In this document: positions 7,055 to 15,741 of the stretch, piece by piece
How the letters are laid out: each line of letters begins with the position of its first letter
Numbering within the stretch: position 1 is the first letter of the stretch
Assembly (NCBI GenBank): GCA_002404345.1
Contig: DHJN01000052.1
Span: forward strand, 1-25,366
Reading direction: 5' to 3'
Length of the DNA stretch: 25,366 nucleotides
Source: Actinobacteria bacterium UBA4719
GTDB taxonomy: Bacteria > Actinomycetota > Actinomycetes > Actinomycetales > Dermatophilaceae
Program-made: the position numbers and the translations under genes
Notes under the pieces: generated by a model
What the model was told of the DNA's origin: nothing
Databases searched by the model: none
Seen by the model: the letters and a program-made list of their open reading frames with translations, nothing else

Positions 7055-8360
7055 CCTTGGCCGCGCCCCTGCCGAGCCGGCCCTCGCGGGCAATCTGTCG
7101 GGTGCGGGGAAGCTTGGTGATCGCCGTCAGGCCGATCCCGACGATGGCGATGAGTGCGATCACCGTGTATGCGCCGGTGTAGTTCTTCTCGCCGCCGATC
7201 AGCGCGGAGATGACTAGGGGGCCGACGATGCCGCCCAGGCTCCAGCCGAGGATCATCAGGCCGTAGATGGCGCCGGCATGTCGCAAACCGAAGTAGTCGC
7301 CGGCGGTCGCGGGCATGGTGCCGAATCCGCCGCCGTAACAGAGGTAGATGACCGCGGCGAGAATGAAGAAGAGCGCCGCGTTGCGCGCATGGGGGATCAG
7401 CAGCAGGCAGATGCCCTGGAGCCCGAGCATCCCTGCGAAGGCCGGCATCCGGCCGGTGTAGTTCGAGACCACGGCCCAAAAGATCCGGCCGCCGCCGTTG
7501 AAGACCGCGAGCACCCCGACCAGGGCGGCGGCACCCGCCGTGGTGTAGCCGGCGATGTCGGTGGCGGTGGCCGCGGCCTGGGAGATGAGCGCGATACCGG
7601 CAGTGACATTGAGAGCGAGGATGCTCATCAGCAGGTACCACTGCCGGGTGTGCAGCGCCTCTGTCTCGGTGTAGTCCTTGCCGCTCTCGACCACAGGGCC
7701 GCTGGTTGCCGGCGTGAAGCCCGGGACCTGGTATCCACTGGGCGGGTTGCGGAAGAACGACGCGCCGATCAGCGACAGGATGAGGTACCCGATGCCCAGC
7801 GGCAGGAACGCTTTGGTCGGGACGTCCTTGTTGCTGTCGATGAGTCGCTGCGCGATCGGTGACGTCAGCACCGCGCCGAAACCGAACCCGCCCACAGCCA
7901 GTCCGGTGATGAGCCCTCGCTTGTCGGGAAACCACTTCTGCAGCATGGCGATCGGGACGATGTAGGCAAAGCCGAGCCCGAAGCCGCTGATCACGCCATA
8001 GCCCAGGACGAGCAGCCACAGCTGGCTGCGGTCCTGCGAGAAGGACGCGAGGATGACGCCGACGGCGTAGATGACCCCGCCGATGAGTGCCACGGGGCGC
8101 GGTCCTCTCTTGTCCTGAAGCCGACCGCCGGTGTAGGTGCCGATGAAGATCATCCCGATCGTCACCACGAACGGCAGCGACGCCTCCACCTTGCTGAGCT
8201 GGAAGGGCTCGGCAGACGTCAACGCCTTGCTGAACACACTCCAGGCGTAGACGGCGCCGATCGAGAACTGCAGGAGCAGCGCCGCGGCGACCAGCCACCA
8301 GCGACCCTGCGTCGGGTTCTGTTCATGCGTGGTGCTCATCGTTGTGTCGTCGGTAGCCAT
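7047..8360 (-). CDS. Oxalate/formate antiporter-type MFS transporter
   Basis: A 437-residue inner-membrane carrier of the OFA (oxalate/formate antiporter) branch of the major facilitator superfamily. It has about twelve hydrophobic segments, the first being WWLVAAALLLQFSIGAVYAW. Family blocks include GRLQDKRGPRPVALIGG, the loop KWFPDKRGLITGLAVGGFGFGA, and GGGRIFWAVVSNYTGR in the second half. ATG at 8360 has AGGAG four bases upstream. An in-frame extension further upstream is not needed. It follows the formate dehydrogenase genes on the same strand with a 91-base gap, so formate uptake or exchange for the dehydrogenase is the likely role. The substrate is inferred from family and context. Confidence 0.88.
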   Translation of the reverse strand: MATDDTTMSTTHEQNPTQGRWWLVAAALLLQFSIGAVYAWSVFSKALTSAEPFQLSKVEASLPFVVTIGMIFIGTYTGGRLQDKRGPRPVALIGGVIYAVGVILASFSQDRSQLWLLVLGYGVISGFGLGFAYIVPIAMLQKWFPDKRGLITGLAVGGFGFGAVLTSPIAQRLIDSNKDVPTKAFLPLGIGYLILSLIGASFFRNPPSGYQVPGFTPATSGPVVESGKDYTETEALHTRQWYLLMSILALNVTAGIALISQAAATATDIAGYTTAGAAALVGVLAVFNGGGRIFWAVVSNYTGRMPAFAGMLGLQGICLLLIPHARNAALFFILAAVIYLCYGGGFGTMPATAGDYFGLRHAGAIYGLMILGWSLGGIVGPLVISALIGGEKNYTGAYTVIALIAIVGIGLTAITKLPRTRQIAREGRLGRGAAKAT

Positions 8361-8451
8361 GTCGCTCCTACTGTCGGGTCGTGGTCTGAACCTCTGCTCG
8401 GGGGTGGAAGGTGATCGGTGTGTGTCCGTTGGCGTGGGTCGGCGGGTGAGG

Positions 8452-9633
8452 TCAGCCCTTGGTGCCCTCCCGAGCGTCCAGGCGCTCCCGCTGGGGGACC
8501 ACGGTGTATTTCGGGTCGCGGGCCGACTGCTGGCCGGCTTCGAAGATGCCGAAGCGCGTGCAGGCCGACCCGGCAAGAAGGGCGGACCCGGAGATCACCG
8601 AGGCAGTGCGGCTACGCCGGCCGAGAAGCACAGCGCCAGCCAGCCCGATGACATTGAGAGTCTTGGCGATCCGAAGGTAGAGGCCAGCCTTGCCGTCGTG
8701 CAGTGGCTCGGCCGTCAGCCCCATGGCCGCCTCCATCCGCTGGTCGACCACAAACTCCGCCAGCACGCCTCCGATCCCCATCCGCCTCCCGGGGCCCGCC
8801 TCGCCGACCGGAGCGGCGATCATGGCCAGGCCACCGGCCGCGGCGGCGGCCGACCCGACGAAGAAGAACGGGAGGTGGGGATAGGCGTCGTGCCAGGTGG
8901 GGGTCGCCGTGTCGGATAGCAGGACCGCCGTGTACGACGCCACGGCCGGGGCGGTCAGAGCCGCCGCGAGGCCGGCGGGCCGGGCAGCCGACGCCAGAAG
9001 GCGGGCCGGGCCACGCAGCGCGCGTGGCAGATATCGGCTCAGCTCGACCAACTCTGAAACGGCGGCCAGCCCGGCCAGTGGCCCGTAGAGGGACAAGATC
9101 CAGGTGCCGACCGACATGGGTGAGGTCGGCTTCATGACCCTCTGCATGTTGAGGAACCGGCTTGGCCGGCCAAGGTCGTGGATGAGCACGCCCATGCTCA
9201 GGCTGATCCCGGCCAGCGCACCCAGACGTCCCACGCGCCGCAGTGCCGGCCGATCTGTGAGATCGGCGCCGGCCCCCAGCAGCGAGGAGCCCGCAGCGAC
9301 GCCACCGAAGAAGAAGTATGCCGGGATGTCGGCTTTCCACGGCGACGCCTTGACCACGGGCCGTCCGTAGTACGAGGTGAACGTCGCCTCGGGCACCACC
9401 GCGCGCTCGCCACCCTCCCCCTTGTCGCCCCTGCCCCTGCCTTGGCGACCTGCAAACCCGTAGCCGCCCCGGTCGACACGGTCGGCACGCTCAGCCAGCT
9501 CATTGAGCTGCTCGCGGCCACGACGCAGGCCGCGGGCTGCGGCCGCCTGGACATCTCGGCGCCGTCGCCCCCTGCCCCGGTCGTCGTCGGGCCACCGGCC
9601 ATAGGTGGTCTCCGCCTCACCGGGGTTGCTCAT
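8452..9633 (-). CDS. NrfD/PsrC-type membrane subunit of formate dehydrogenase
   Basis: A 393-residue polytopic membrane protein of the NrfD/PsrC (polysulfide reductase membrane subunit) family. It would anchor the FdhA-FdhB pair and pass electrons to the quinone pool. The first 110 or so residues are charged and rich in Arg/Gly/Asp, followed by YYGRPVVKASPWKADIPAYFFFGGVAAGSSLLG, LIHDLGRPSRFLNMQRVMKPTSPMSVG and several more hydrophobic helices. ATG at 9633 overlaps the fdhB stop in ATGA, showing tight coupling. It replaces the cytochrome b gamma subunit of the E. coli FdnGHI type. Family assignment is firm; quinone as electron acceptor is inferred. Confidence 0.88.
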   Translation of the reverse strand: MSNPGEAETTYGRWPDDDRGRGRRRRDVQAAAARGLRRGREQLNELAERADRVDRGGYGFAGRQGRGRGDKGEGGERAVVPEATFTSYYGRPVVKASPWKADIPAYFFFGGVAAGSSLLGAGADLTDRPALRRVGRLGALAGISLSMGVLIHDLGRPSRFLNMQRVMKPTSPMSVGTWILSLYGPLAGLAAVSELVELSRYLPRALRGPARLLASAARPAGLAAALTAPAVASYTAVLLSDTATPTWHDAYPHLPFFFVGSAAAAAGGLAMIAAPVGEAGPGRRMGIGGVLAEFVVDQRMEAAMGLTAEPLHDGKAGLYLRIAKTLNVIGLAGAVLLGRRSRTASVISGSALLAGSACTRFGIFEAGQQSARDPKYTVVPQRERLDAREGTKG

Positions 9634-10697
9634 GAGCGGCCTCCCAGGAAGCTCACGGCAGCGCCACCAAGCATTGCGAGAGCGGCAAGCCCGGCTTTCC
9701 TCCACATGGCCGCAAGGTCCTTGGTCGTCACCACCGGGTCCGGGGGCAGGCCATAGACCTCTGGTTCGTCCAGCAGCAGGAACATCGCTCCGGCCCCCCC
9801 GATGCCGTCGCCCGGATCGGCGCCGTAGAGCCTGGCCTCCGGAACACCCTGGGCGTGCAGCTGCTCCATGCGAACCTGGGCGCGTTCGCGCAGCTCGTCC
9901 ACATCGCCGAACTGGATTGACTGGGTGGGGCAGGCCTGCGCGCAGGCGGGAGTGTTGCCGGCACTGAGCCGGTCATAACACAGCGTGCACTTCTGGGCGA
10001 TCCCGACGTTCTTGTCGCGCACCCTCTTCTCGGGCACCTTGTCGACCCTCTTGACCTTGTTGACAATTGTGCGCAGGCCGGACCCATCGACTCGGGCCGC
10101 GTCGTCTGTGCGTCGCTCGATGACCCCGAACGGGCAGGCAGGGACGCAGTACCCGCAGCCGTTGCAGATGTCGTCCTGGACGACGACGGTGCCGAACTCG
10201 GTCCGGAACAGCGAGCCGGTCGGGCACACATCGAGACAGGCCGCGTGAGTGCAGTGCTTGCACACATCGGAGGACATGAGCCACCGGAAGTCCGCCTTTC
10301 CGGTGGTGGCCTGTGCATCGGTGGCCTGTGCATCGGTGGCCTGTGCGGATGTGGCCTGTTCGCTGGTGGGGTCTTGAGGTGCGTCGCGAAGCCCGACGGA
10401 CGGCATACCAAGATCCACAGGAACGCTGGGGCGCGTGGCACGGGTACTTGCCATGGGCTGTTCGATGAAGGCGACGTGTCTCCACGTGCTCGCGCCGAGG
10501 CTGCCGGTGTTGTCATAGGACGAGCCGAGCAGTGAGAGCCCATCCTCGGGGATCGCGTTCCATTCCTTGCACGCCACCTCGCAGGCCTTGCAGCCGATGC
10601 AGATCGAGGTGTCGGTCAGGAAACCCTTGCGCGCAGGCGCGTCCTGCCACCCGGCGTCGGGGGCGGGATCAAGCGGTCCGAACAACCTGTTGCTCAT
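9630..10697 (-). CDS. fdhB: Formate dehydrogenase iron-sulfur (beta) subunit
   Basis: Electron-transfer subunit with four [4Fe-4S] cluster motifs. The first is CIGCKACEVACKEWN at residues 33-47. CKHCTHAACLDVCPTG, CNGCGYCVPACPFGV and CTLCYDRLSAGNTPACAQACPTQ follow. A C-terminal hydrophobic segment (LAALAMLGGAAVSFLGG) could be a membrane anchor. Between clusters one and two there is a repetitive stretch of Ala, Gln, Thr and Asp, encoded by four 15-base units, that other family members do not need. ATG at 10697 lies 17 bases after the fdhA stop, with GAGAGGA as RBS. The 3' end overlaps the NrfD-type gene by four bases. It passes electrons from FdhA to the membrane subunit. Confidence 0.94.
   Translation of the reverse strand: MSNRLFGPLDPAPDAGWQDAPARKGFLTDTSICIGCKACEVACKEWNAIPEDGLSLLGSSYDNTGSLGASTWRHVAFIEQPMASTRATRPSVPVDLGMPSVGLRDAPQDPTSEQATSAQATDAQATDAQATTGKADFRWLMSSDVCKHCTHAACLDVCPTGSLFRTEFGTVVVQDDICNGCGYCVPACPFGVIERRTDDAARVDGSGLRTIVNKVKRVDKVPEKRVRDKNVGIAQKCTLCYDRLSAGNTPACAQACPTQSIQFGDVDELRERAQVRMEQLHAQGVPEARLYGADPGDGIGGAGAMFLLLDEPEVYGLPPDPVVTTKDLAAMWRKAGLAALAMLGGAAVSFLGGRS
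10306..10365. repeat. 15-bp tandem repeat inside fdhB
   Basis: Four units starting GTGGCCTGT. The first two are identical and the last two diverge at their ends. On the minus strand they encode repeats of the QATDA type. Unit length keeps the reading frame. Confidence 0.92.
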
Positions 10698-10714
10698 GGG
10701 TCCTCTCCCTCATG

Positions 10715-13700
10715 CTACTCATGGGCCCTGCCCTCGGGTTTGCTGCTGGGGGTGTTGTCGGAGGCCGGCTCGTTGCGGAGCACGTTGCTCGTCTCGACCG
10801 TGATCCCGGCGCGGCTGCGGTACTCCTCGACGAAGCGCAGCAGGGCGGGACCGGTCGGGCGTCTCCCCGGCTGGATGTCGCACGTGGACGCCTTGGACTC
10901 CTGGATGTGCACGTTGGGGTCGAGCGTCAGGCCGAGCAGGTCGTTAGCACTGTCACCGCTGACGATCGCTCCGCCGCCGCCGACTCCCCAGTGGTATGGC
11001 AGGCCGATCTGATGGATCTGCCGTCCGTCGATGACCAACGGTCTGATGCGTTCGGTCACCAGCACGCGCGCCTCGATGGCGGTGCGTGCCGTGACGATCG
11101 TGGCCCAGCCGGCGTTCTCCAGACCGCGTTCGCGGGCGAGCTCGGGGGAGACCTCGCAGAAGAACTCGGGCTGCAACTCTGCGAGGTAGGGCGACCAGCG
11201 ACTCATGCCGCCGGCGGTGTGGTGCTCGGTGAGCCGATAGGTGGTGAAGACGAAGGGGAACACGTCAGTCCCCGGCCTGTCGCCCGATGGGTTGGACGGG
11301 TTGTCCTTGCGCTTGAAGACCTGCCGGGTCGGGTTGGCCTGCTGGGAGTAGAACGGGTTGCGGACCGGCGACTCCTGGGGCTCGTAGTGAGCCGGCATCG
11401 GGCCGTCCAGCAGGCCGGTCGGCGCGAAGAGCCAGCCCTTGCCGTCGGCCTGCATGATGAACGGGTCGTCACCCGCGAGCCCCGCCGGCCCGGCGGTGCC
11501 AGGCTCGGGCCGGTATGCCGGGTCCTTGGTCGCCGGGAAGTCGGGGACGTCGTGCCCGGTCCACTTCCCGGACGACTCGTCCCACCAGACATAGGCCTTG
11601 CGCTTGCTCCACGGCCGCCCCTGCGGGTCGGCCGAGGCGCGGTTGTACAGAAGTCGCCGGTTGGCCGGCCAGGCCCATCCCCACTCGGGGGCCACCCATG
11701 ACTGCTCCTGGCCGGGTTTGCGAGAGGCGGCGTGGTTGACGCCGCCGGCGTAGACACCGCTGTAGATCCAGCAACCGCCAGCCGTGGAGCCGTCGGGCTT
11801 CATCTCGATGAAGCTGGACAGCAGGTCGCCCCGCCCGCTGTGGTCCTCGCCGGTCAGGTGCCAGCCGTTGATCTCGCGCAGGACCGCGTCGGCCGAAGGC
11901 TCTTCACCGCCATCCACGCCCTGGACGCCGTAGTCCCACGTGAGGTCCAGCACCGGACGGTCACGCTCGTCGGCGGACGCGGCCAGCCGCTGCCGGATCT
12001 TCTTGCCGAGCGTGTAGAAGAAGTGAAGCTCGCTGCGGGCGTCGCCCGGCGGTTCGACCGCCTGGTGGTGCCACTGGAGCATCCTCTGGGTCTGGGTGAA
12101 GGTGCCGTCCTTCTCGACGTGGGAAGCCGCCGGGAAGAAGAAGACCTCGGTGCCGATGTCCTGGGTGCGAAGCTCGCCGGTGGCGATCTCTGGGCCGTCC
12201 TTCCAGAACGTCGCGGACTCGATGAGGTTGAAGTCGCGCACGACCAGCCACTTGAGGTGCGACATACCGAGCCGTTGCATGCGTCCGTGGGCCGACCCGA
12301 CGGCCGGGTTCTGGCCGAGCAGGAAGTAGCCCTCGACCAAGCCGTCGACCATGGCCATGGTGGTCTGGTAGGTGCCATGGTCGCCGCTGAGCCGGGGCAG
12401 GTAGTCGAAGCAGTATTCGTTGTCGGCCGTCGCGGCATCACCCCACCACGCCTTGAGCAGGCTGACGGTGTAGGCCCTTGCCTCCGTCCAGAAGCCCTTC
12501 TGTGTGTCGCTGGATATCGTCGAGAGGTATTCCTTGAGCGAGTCGTGCTCGGCCGCCTTTGGCATGGGTAGGTAGCCAGGCAGGATGTTGAACAAGGTCG
12601 GTATGTCGGTCGAGCCCTGGATGCTCGCGTGCCCGCGCAGCGCGAGGATGCCGCCACCGGGACGGCCCATGTTGCCCAGCAGCAGCTGGATGATGGCCGC
12701 ACCGCGGATGTACTGCACGCCCACGGAGTGCTGCGTCCAGCCGACCGAGTAGACCCAGGCCGTGGTGCGCTCGCGTCCGCTGTTCACGGTCACCGCCTCA
12801 CAGACCGCAAGGAAGTCATCCTGGGAGACGCCGCACATCCGCTCGACCATCTCGGGGGTGTATCGCGTGTAGTGCCGCTTGAGCACCTGGAAGACGCAGT
12901 GCGGATTCTCCAGCGTCTCGTCGCGATGCACCTGGGCGGCACCCTCATGGCTCGCGCCCCGGCCGCCAAGCTCGTGGCCGGATGCCTGCGATTCATCGCT
13001 CTCGATGTCGTCTCCGCCGCCGTCGTCACTGTCGCTGGCGGCGGCCTCGCCGTTCGCGGCAGCGGCCTGCTCGGCGGCACCCTTGTACGCCCACGAGGTC
13101 GAGTCGTACGTGCCTGTCTCGGGGTCGTAACCGGAGAAGACCCCGTCGAGGTCGTCGACGTCCTGGAAGTCGTCGCTGACCAGCGTTGCAGCGTTGGTGT
13201 AGGCGACGACGTAGTCGCGGAAGTAGCTCTCGTTGGTCAGGATGTAGTTGACGATCCCGCCGAGGAAAACGATGTCGCTCCCGGCCCGCAACGGAACGTG
13301 CTGGTCGGCCAACGCCGACGTGCGGGTGAACCGGGGGTCGATATGGATGATCCTGGCACCGCGTGCCTTGGCCTCCATGACCCACTGGAAACCGACCGGG
13401 TGGCACTCGGCCATGTTGGAACCCTGGATGACGATGCAGTCAGAGTTCTGCAGGTCCTGCTGGAACGTCGTGGCACCACCGCGACCGAACGAGGCCCCCA
13501 GACTGGGGACGGTGGAGCTGTGTCATATACGCGCCTGATTTTCGATCTGGATCGCGCCCAGGGCGGTGAACAGCTTCTTGATCAGGTAGTTCTCTTCATT
13601 GTCGAGCGTGGCCCCACCGAGGGCCGCGAAGCCCATCGTGCGCCGGAGCGCACGGCCGTTCTGGTCCACGTCCTGCCATCCGGCCGTCCGGCTGGCGATG

Positions 13701-14092
13701 ATGCGGTCGGCCACCATGTCCGTGGCGGTCTCGAGATCCAGTGGCTCCCAGTCGGTGCCGAACGGTCGGCGGTAGAGCATCGCGGTCTGTCGTCCGGGGC
13801 TGTTGACCAGCTGCTCGCTCGCTGATCCCTTGGGGCACAACCGACCTCGCGAGATGGGCGAGTCCGGGTCACCCTCGATCTGGACGACCTTGCCGTCCTT
13901 GACGAAGACGCGCTGGCCGCAGCCGACCGCACAGTAGGGGCAGACACTCTGGACGACTCGGTCAGCGGTCTCGGTGCGGGCGGTCAGCGCTGACGTATGG
14001 GCGGACTTCGCTGCAGCGCCGCGGCCCAACCGGTCGGTCCCCGTGAGCTGGCGCATAACCGGCCAGGACAGAAAGGACTTGCGTGCGTCCAT
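10715..14092 (-). CDS. fdhA: Selenocysteine formate dehydrogenase alpha subunit
   Basis: Molybdenum (or tungsten) bis-MGD enzyme that oxidises formate to CO2. The reading frame is broken only by a TGA at 13523-13525. Read as selenocysteine it gives ENQARI-U-HSSTVPSLG, the exact context of the active-site Sec in FdhN/FdhG proteins. The full protein is 1125 residues with Sec at 190. The N-terminus binds a [4Fe-4S] cluster through C51, C54, C58 and C86 (CPYCAVGCGQ, GRLCPKG). The C-terminal molybdopterin dinucleotide-binding domain includes TARTAIEARVLVTERI. No twin-arginine signal is visible, so a cytoplasmic active site is likely. An acidic, Ala/Gly/Asp-rich insertion lies at about plus-strand 12930-13090. 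ATG at 14092 has GGAGG at good spacing. First gene of the fdhA-fdhB-nrfD-type-transporter cluster. Confidence 0.96.
13476..13525 (-). promoter_or_regulatory. Sec TGA codon and bacterial SECIS hairpin
   Basis: Directly after the TGA (13525-13523) the minus strand has CCCC-AGTCT-GGGG at 13508-13496, a four-pair stem with a five-base loop. Codon by codon it falls where the E. coli fdhF/fdnG SECIS has its loop (…GCA GGT CTG CAC…), and the GT of the loop is kept. A second pair of arms, CCACCG (13515-13510) and CGGTGG (13481-13476), could enclose it. This is the element SelB would bind. Confidence 0.85.
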
Positions 14093-14323
14093 CCCTTACC
14101 TCCGTGGCTCGTGGGCCAAGGTTACCTCGCGCCACACCTGCCTTACCAGACTTCGTGAGGCCTTGGCGAGCGTGCGGGTTCAGCGCGAGTTAGTGCAGTT
14201 CTGACGTGTACCCGCGCCAGTTCGTTATGGGCGAGCCCGCATCCCGATCGCACAACATCTGTCTTCCGTTTCCTGCAGTCGTCTAGGTTGGACTTAAGCA
14301 CCCCAGCCCTAATGGAGAAATTC
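14093..14323. promoter_or_regulatory. Divergent promoter region between fdhA and DUF1348 gene
   Basis: This 231-base gap must hold the promoter of the fdhA operon (-) and that of the DUF1348 gene (+). GGAGG lies just upstream of fdhA and GGAGA five bases before the ATG at 14324. I see no clear consensus promoter or operator. Confidence 0.4.
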
Positions 14324-14782
14324 ATGAACGCCCGCCCGCCCCTGCCGCCATTCGATCGCGAAGGTGCGCTCCAGAAGGTGCAGGGTGCCGAGGACGCCTG
14401 GAACACCCGTGACCCTCATCGCGTCGCCCTTGCCTACACGCCGGACTCCGTCTGGCGTAACCGCGACACATTTGTCCACGGTCGTGAGGAGATCATCACG
14501 TTCCTCACCGGGAAATGGGAACGCGAACTGGACTACGTTCTACGCAAAGGGCTCTGGGCTTTCGGGGACGACCGGATCGCCGTGCGTTTTCAGTACGAGT
14601 GGCACGACGACTCGGGCACCTGGTTCCGCAGTTATGGCAACGAGCTGTGGGAGTTCGACGCCGACGGACTCATGCGTCGCCGTGAGGCGAGCATCAACGA
14701 CGTGCCCATTGCAGAGCCCGACCGGCGCTACTTCGCTGCGCGGACCCAAGCCGAGCGAGGACAGGACTTTCCACTGCAATAG
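14324..14782 (+). CDS. DUF1348 SnoaL/NTF2-like protein
   Basis: Small soluble protein of the DUF1348 family (NTF2/SnoaL-like cone fold), function unknown. Nearly the whole protein matches the family: [22 protein letters not shown], then [82 protein letters not shown], and a C-terminal tail. It is 152 residues, the family's usual size. ATG at 14324 has GGAGA five bases upstream and is preferred over an upstream in-frame ATG at 14288 that lacks an RBS. It is divergent from fdhA and has no evident link with formate metabolism. It may mark the native chromosome between the selenocysteine locus and the repeat region. Confidence 0.88.
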   Translation: MNARPPLPPFDREGALQKVQGAEDAWNTRDPHRVALAYTPDSVWRNRDTFVHGREEIITFLTGKWERELDYVLRKGLWAFGDDRIAVRFQYEWHDDSGTWFRSYGNELWEFDADGLMRRREASINDVPIAEPDRRYFAARTQAERGQDFPLQ

Positions 14783-15132
14783 CCCTGAGCTCGCACCCTA
14801 AAGCTGAGGACCTGCGAACGTGACCGAGACAACCATCGCGTTCGGTCTGCCATCGAGTCAGCGTGCTTCGCCACGTGTCGGCATAGAGGTGAAGTCCCGC
14901 GTGTACGAGCAGCCCGGCGGCGTCGAGAACCCAGCCGTCTCCGTCGAGCTGCTCTCGGTCGGCGGCTGGCGTGGAGAAGCCAGACCAGGTAACGGCGCGC
15001 TTCCTCGGGCTGGCCGCTACCTAGGAAGGTTCCGATGCCACACCGCCAACGGATGGTTCAGTGGTTCATTTTCCATCGGCGCGGTGACGGTGGGCCAGCG
15101 GGCTTCTACCGGGGATGGGTCCTCGCCTCGAG
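14783..15132. other. No clear gene; possible degraded coding remnant
   Basis: No gene can be called with confidence. On the plus strand a GTG at 14820 opens a 108-codon frame that resembles no known family. On the minus strand, from about 15020 down to about 14790, a frame with mostly G/C third positions reads AVTWSGFSTPAADREQ and then WVLDAAGLLVHAGLHLYADTW. This looks more protein-like but has no start codon and follows a stop. It may be the remnant of a gene broken when the adjacent repeat arrived. Confidence 0.3.
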
Positions 15133-15270
15133 TGTCGGGGATTTGACACCAAACTCCCGAAGTACCCCACACTCTCAAGACTACGTTTCCGCTGCTCAGA
15201 GGGTTATCTTGACGTCAAGAAAAGTGTCCGGAGGGGGACTTGCCCACCTGGGACACACACCTTCGACATC
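15133..15270 (+). repeat. Dispersed repeat copy B
   Basis: Shares with copy C the left part: GTGTCGGGG, then ACACCAAA and CGAAGTAC, then CTCTCAA, the palindrome TCTTGACGTCAAGA and the GTGTCC…GGACAC core through CTTCGACATC. It diverges from A and C after 15270. It has the same orientation as A and C and lies to the right of the selenocysteine locus. Between its end and the hepT stop (15271-15405) nothing is recognisable. Confidence 0.88.
15207..15220. promoter_or_regulatory. 14-bp perfect palindrome in repeat copy B
   Basis: TCTTGACGTCAAGA is a perfect 14-base palindrome, found again in copy C at 16533-16546. It is the size of a dimeric regulator operator or a recombinase arm site. Copy A is cut just to the right of where it would lie. 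Confidence 0.5.
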
Positions 15271-15405
15271 CGCCTGCCTAGGAGGTCGCGTGCGTGGGCT
15301 GTCTGAATTCCGGTCTCATTCGTCCTGGTTCGGTTGGGCTCGAGATCGGCTACGGGGCCATCCAGCGGGAATCCTGAGTCGGACTTGGTCATCTTGGATC
15401 CAAAT

Positions 15406-15741
15406 CTAAGCTTCGTCCGCTTCTTGGAGTAGTCGAACGATCGCTTCGTTCAGTGCTGGTAGGTCGTGGTCCACGGTTGCTTGCAGGATGGAGTGAGAGG
15501 TGTCGAAGTAGCGGTGGGCGAGCAGGTCGCGCATGCGTGCGATGTCGGCCCAGGGGATCTGGTCTTCGGAGGCCAAGAGGCTCTCTGGTAGCGCCTTGAC
15601 CGCTTCGCCGATTTCGATGAGACGAACCCGGACGGCGTCGAACACCAGGCCGTCGCTGAGATTGCCACGCTCGAGATGCGCGGCGATCGCGCTGATCGCA
15701 GCTGAGATGTCTTCCAGTCGCTGCTTGTCGCGTCTGCTCAC
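15406..15741 (-). CDS. hepT: HepT toxin (DUF86, HEPN domain RNase)
   Basis: HEPN-fold toxin of the HepT/MntA type II (now often type VII) module. The HEPN active-site motif R-x4-H-x-Y is intact as R71, H76 and Y78 in RDLLAHRYFD, so RNase activity is expected. The partner MntA would block it by adding AMP to the tyrosine region, as known for characterised homologues. The 111-residue length is normal. GTG at 15741 overlaps the mntA stop by four bases (GTGA), so the antitoxin is made first. It lies directly right of repeat copy B. Confidence 0.92.
   Translation of the reverse strand: MSRRDKQRLEDISAAISAIAAHLERGNLSDGLVFDAVRVRLIEIGEAVKALPESLLASEDQIPWADIARMRDLLAHRYFDTSHSILQATVDHDLPALNEAIVRLLQEADEA

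Noticed and set aside
10532..13825. Long plus-strand frames opposite fdhA and fdhB
   Set aside because: They mirror third-position GC of the real minus-strand genes, with no motif.
10715..14092. fdhA as two separate genes split at 13523-13525
   Set aside because: The TGA is in the same frame on both sides, in the known selenocysteine context and followed by a SECIS-like hairpin, with the full sel machinery nearby.
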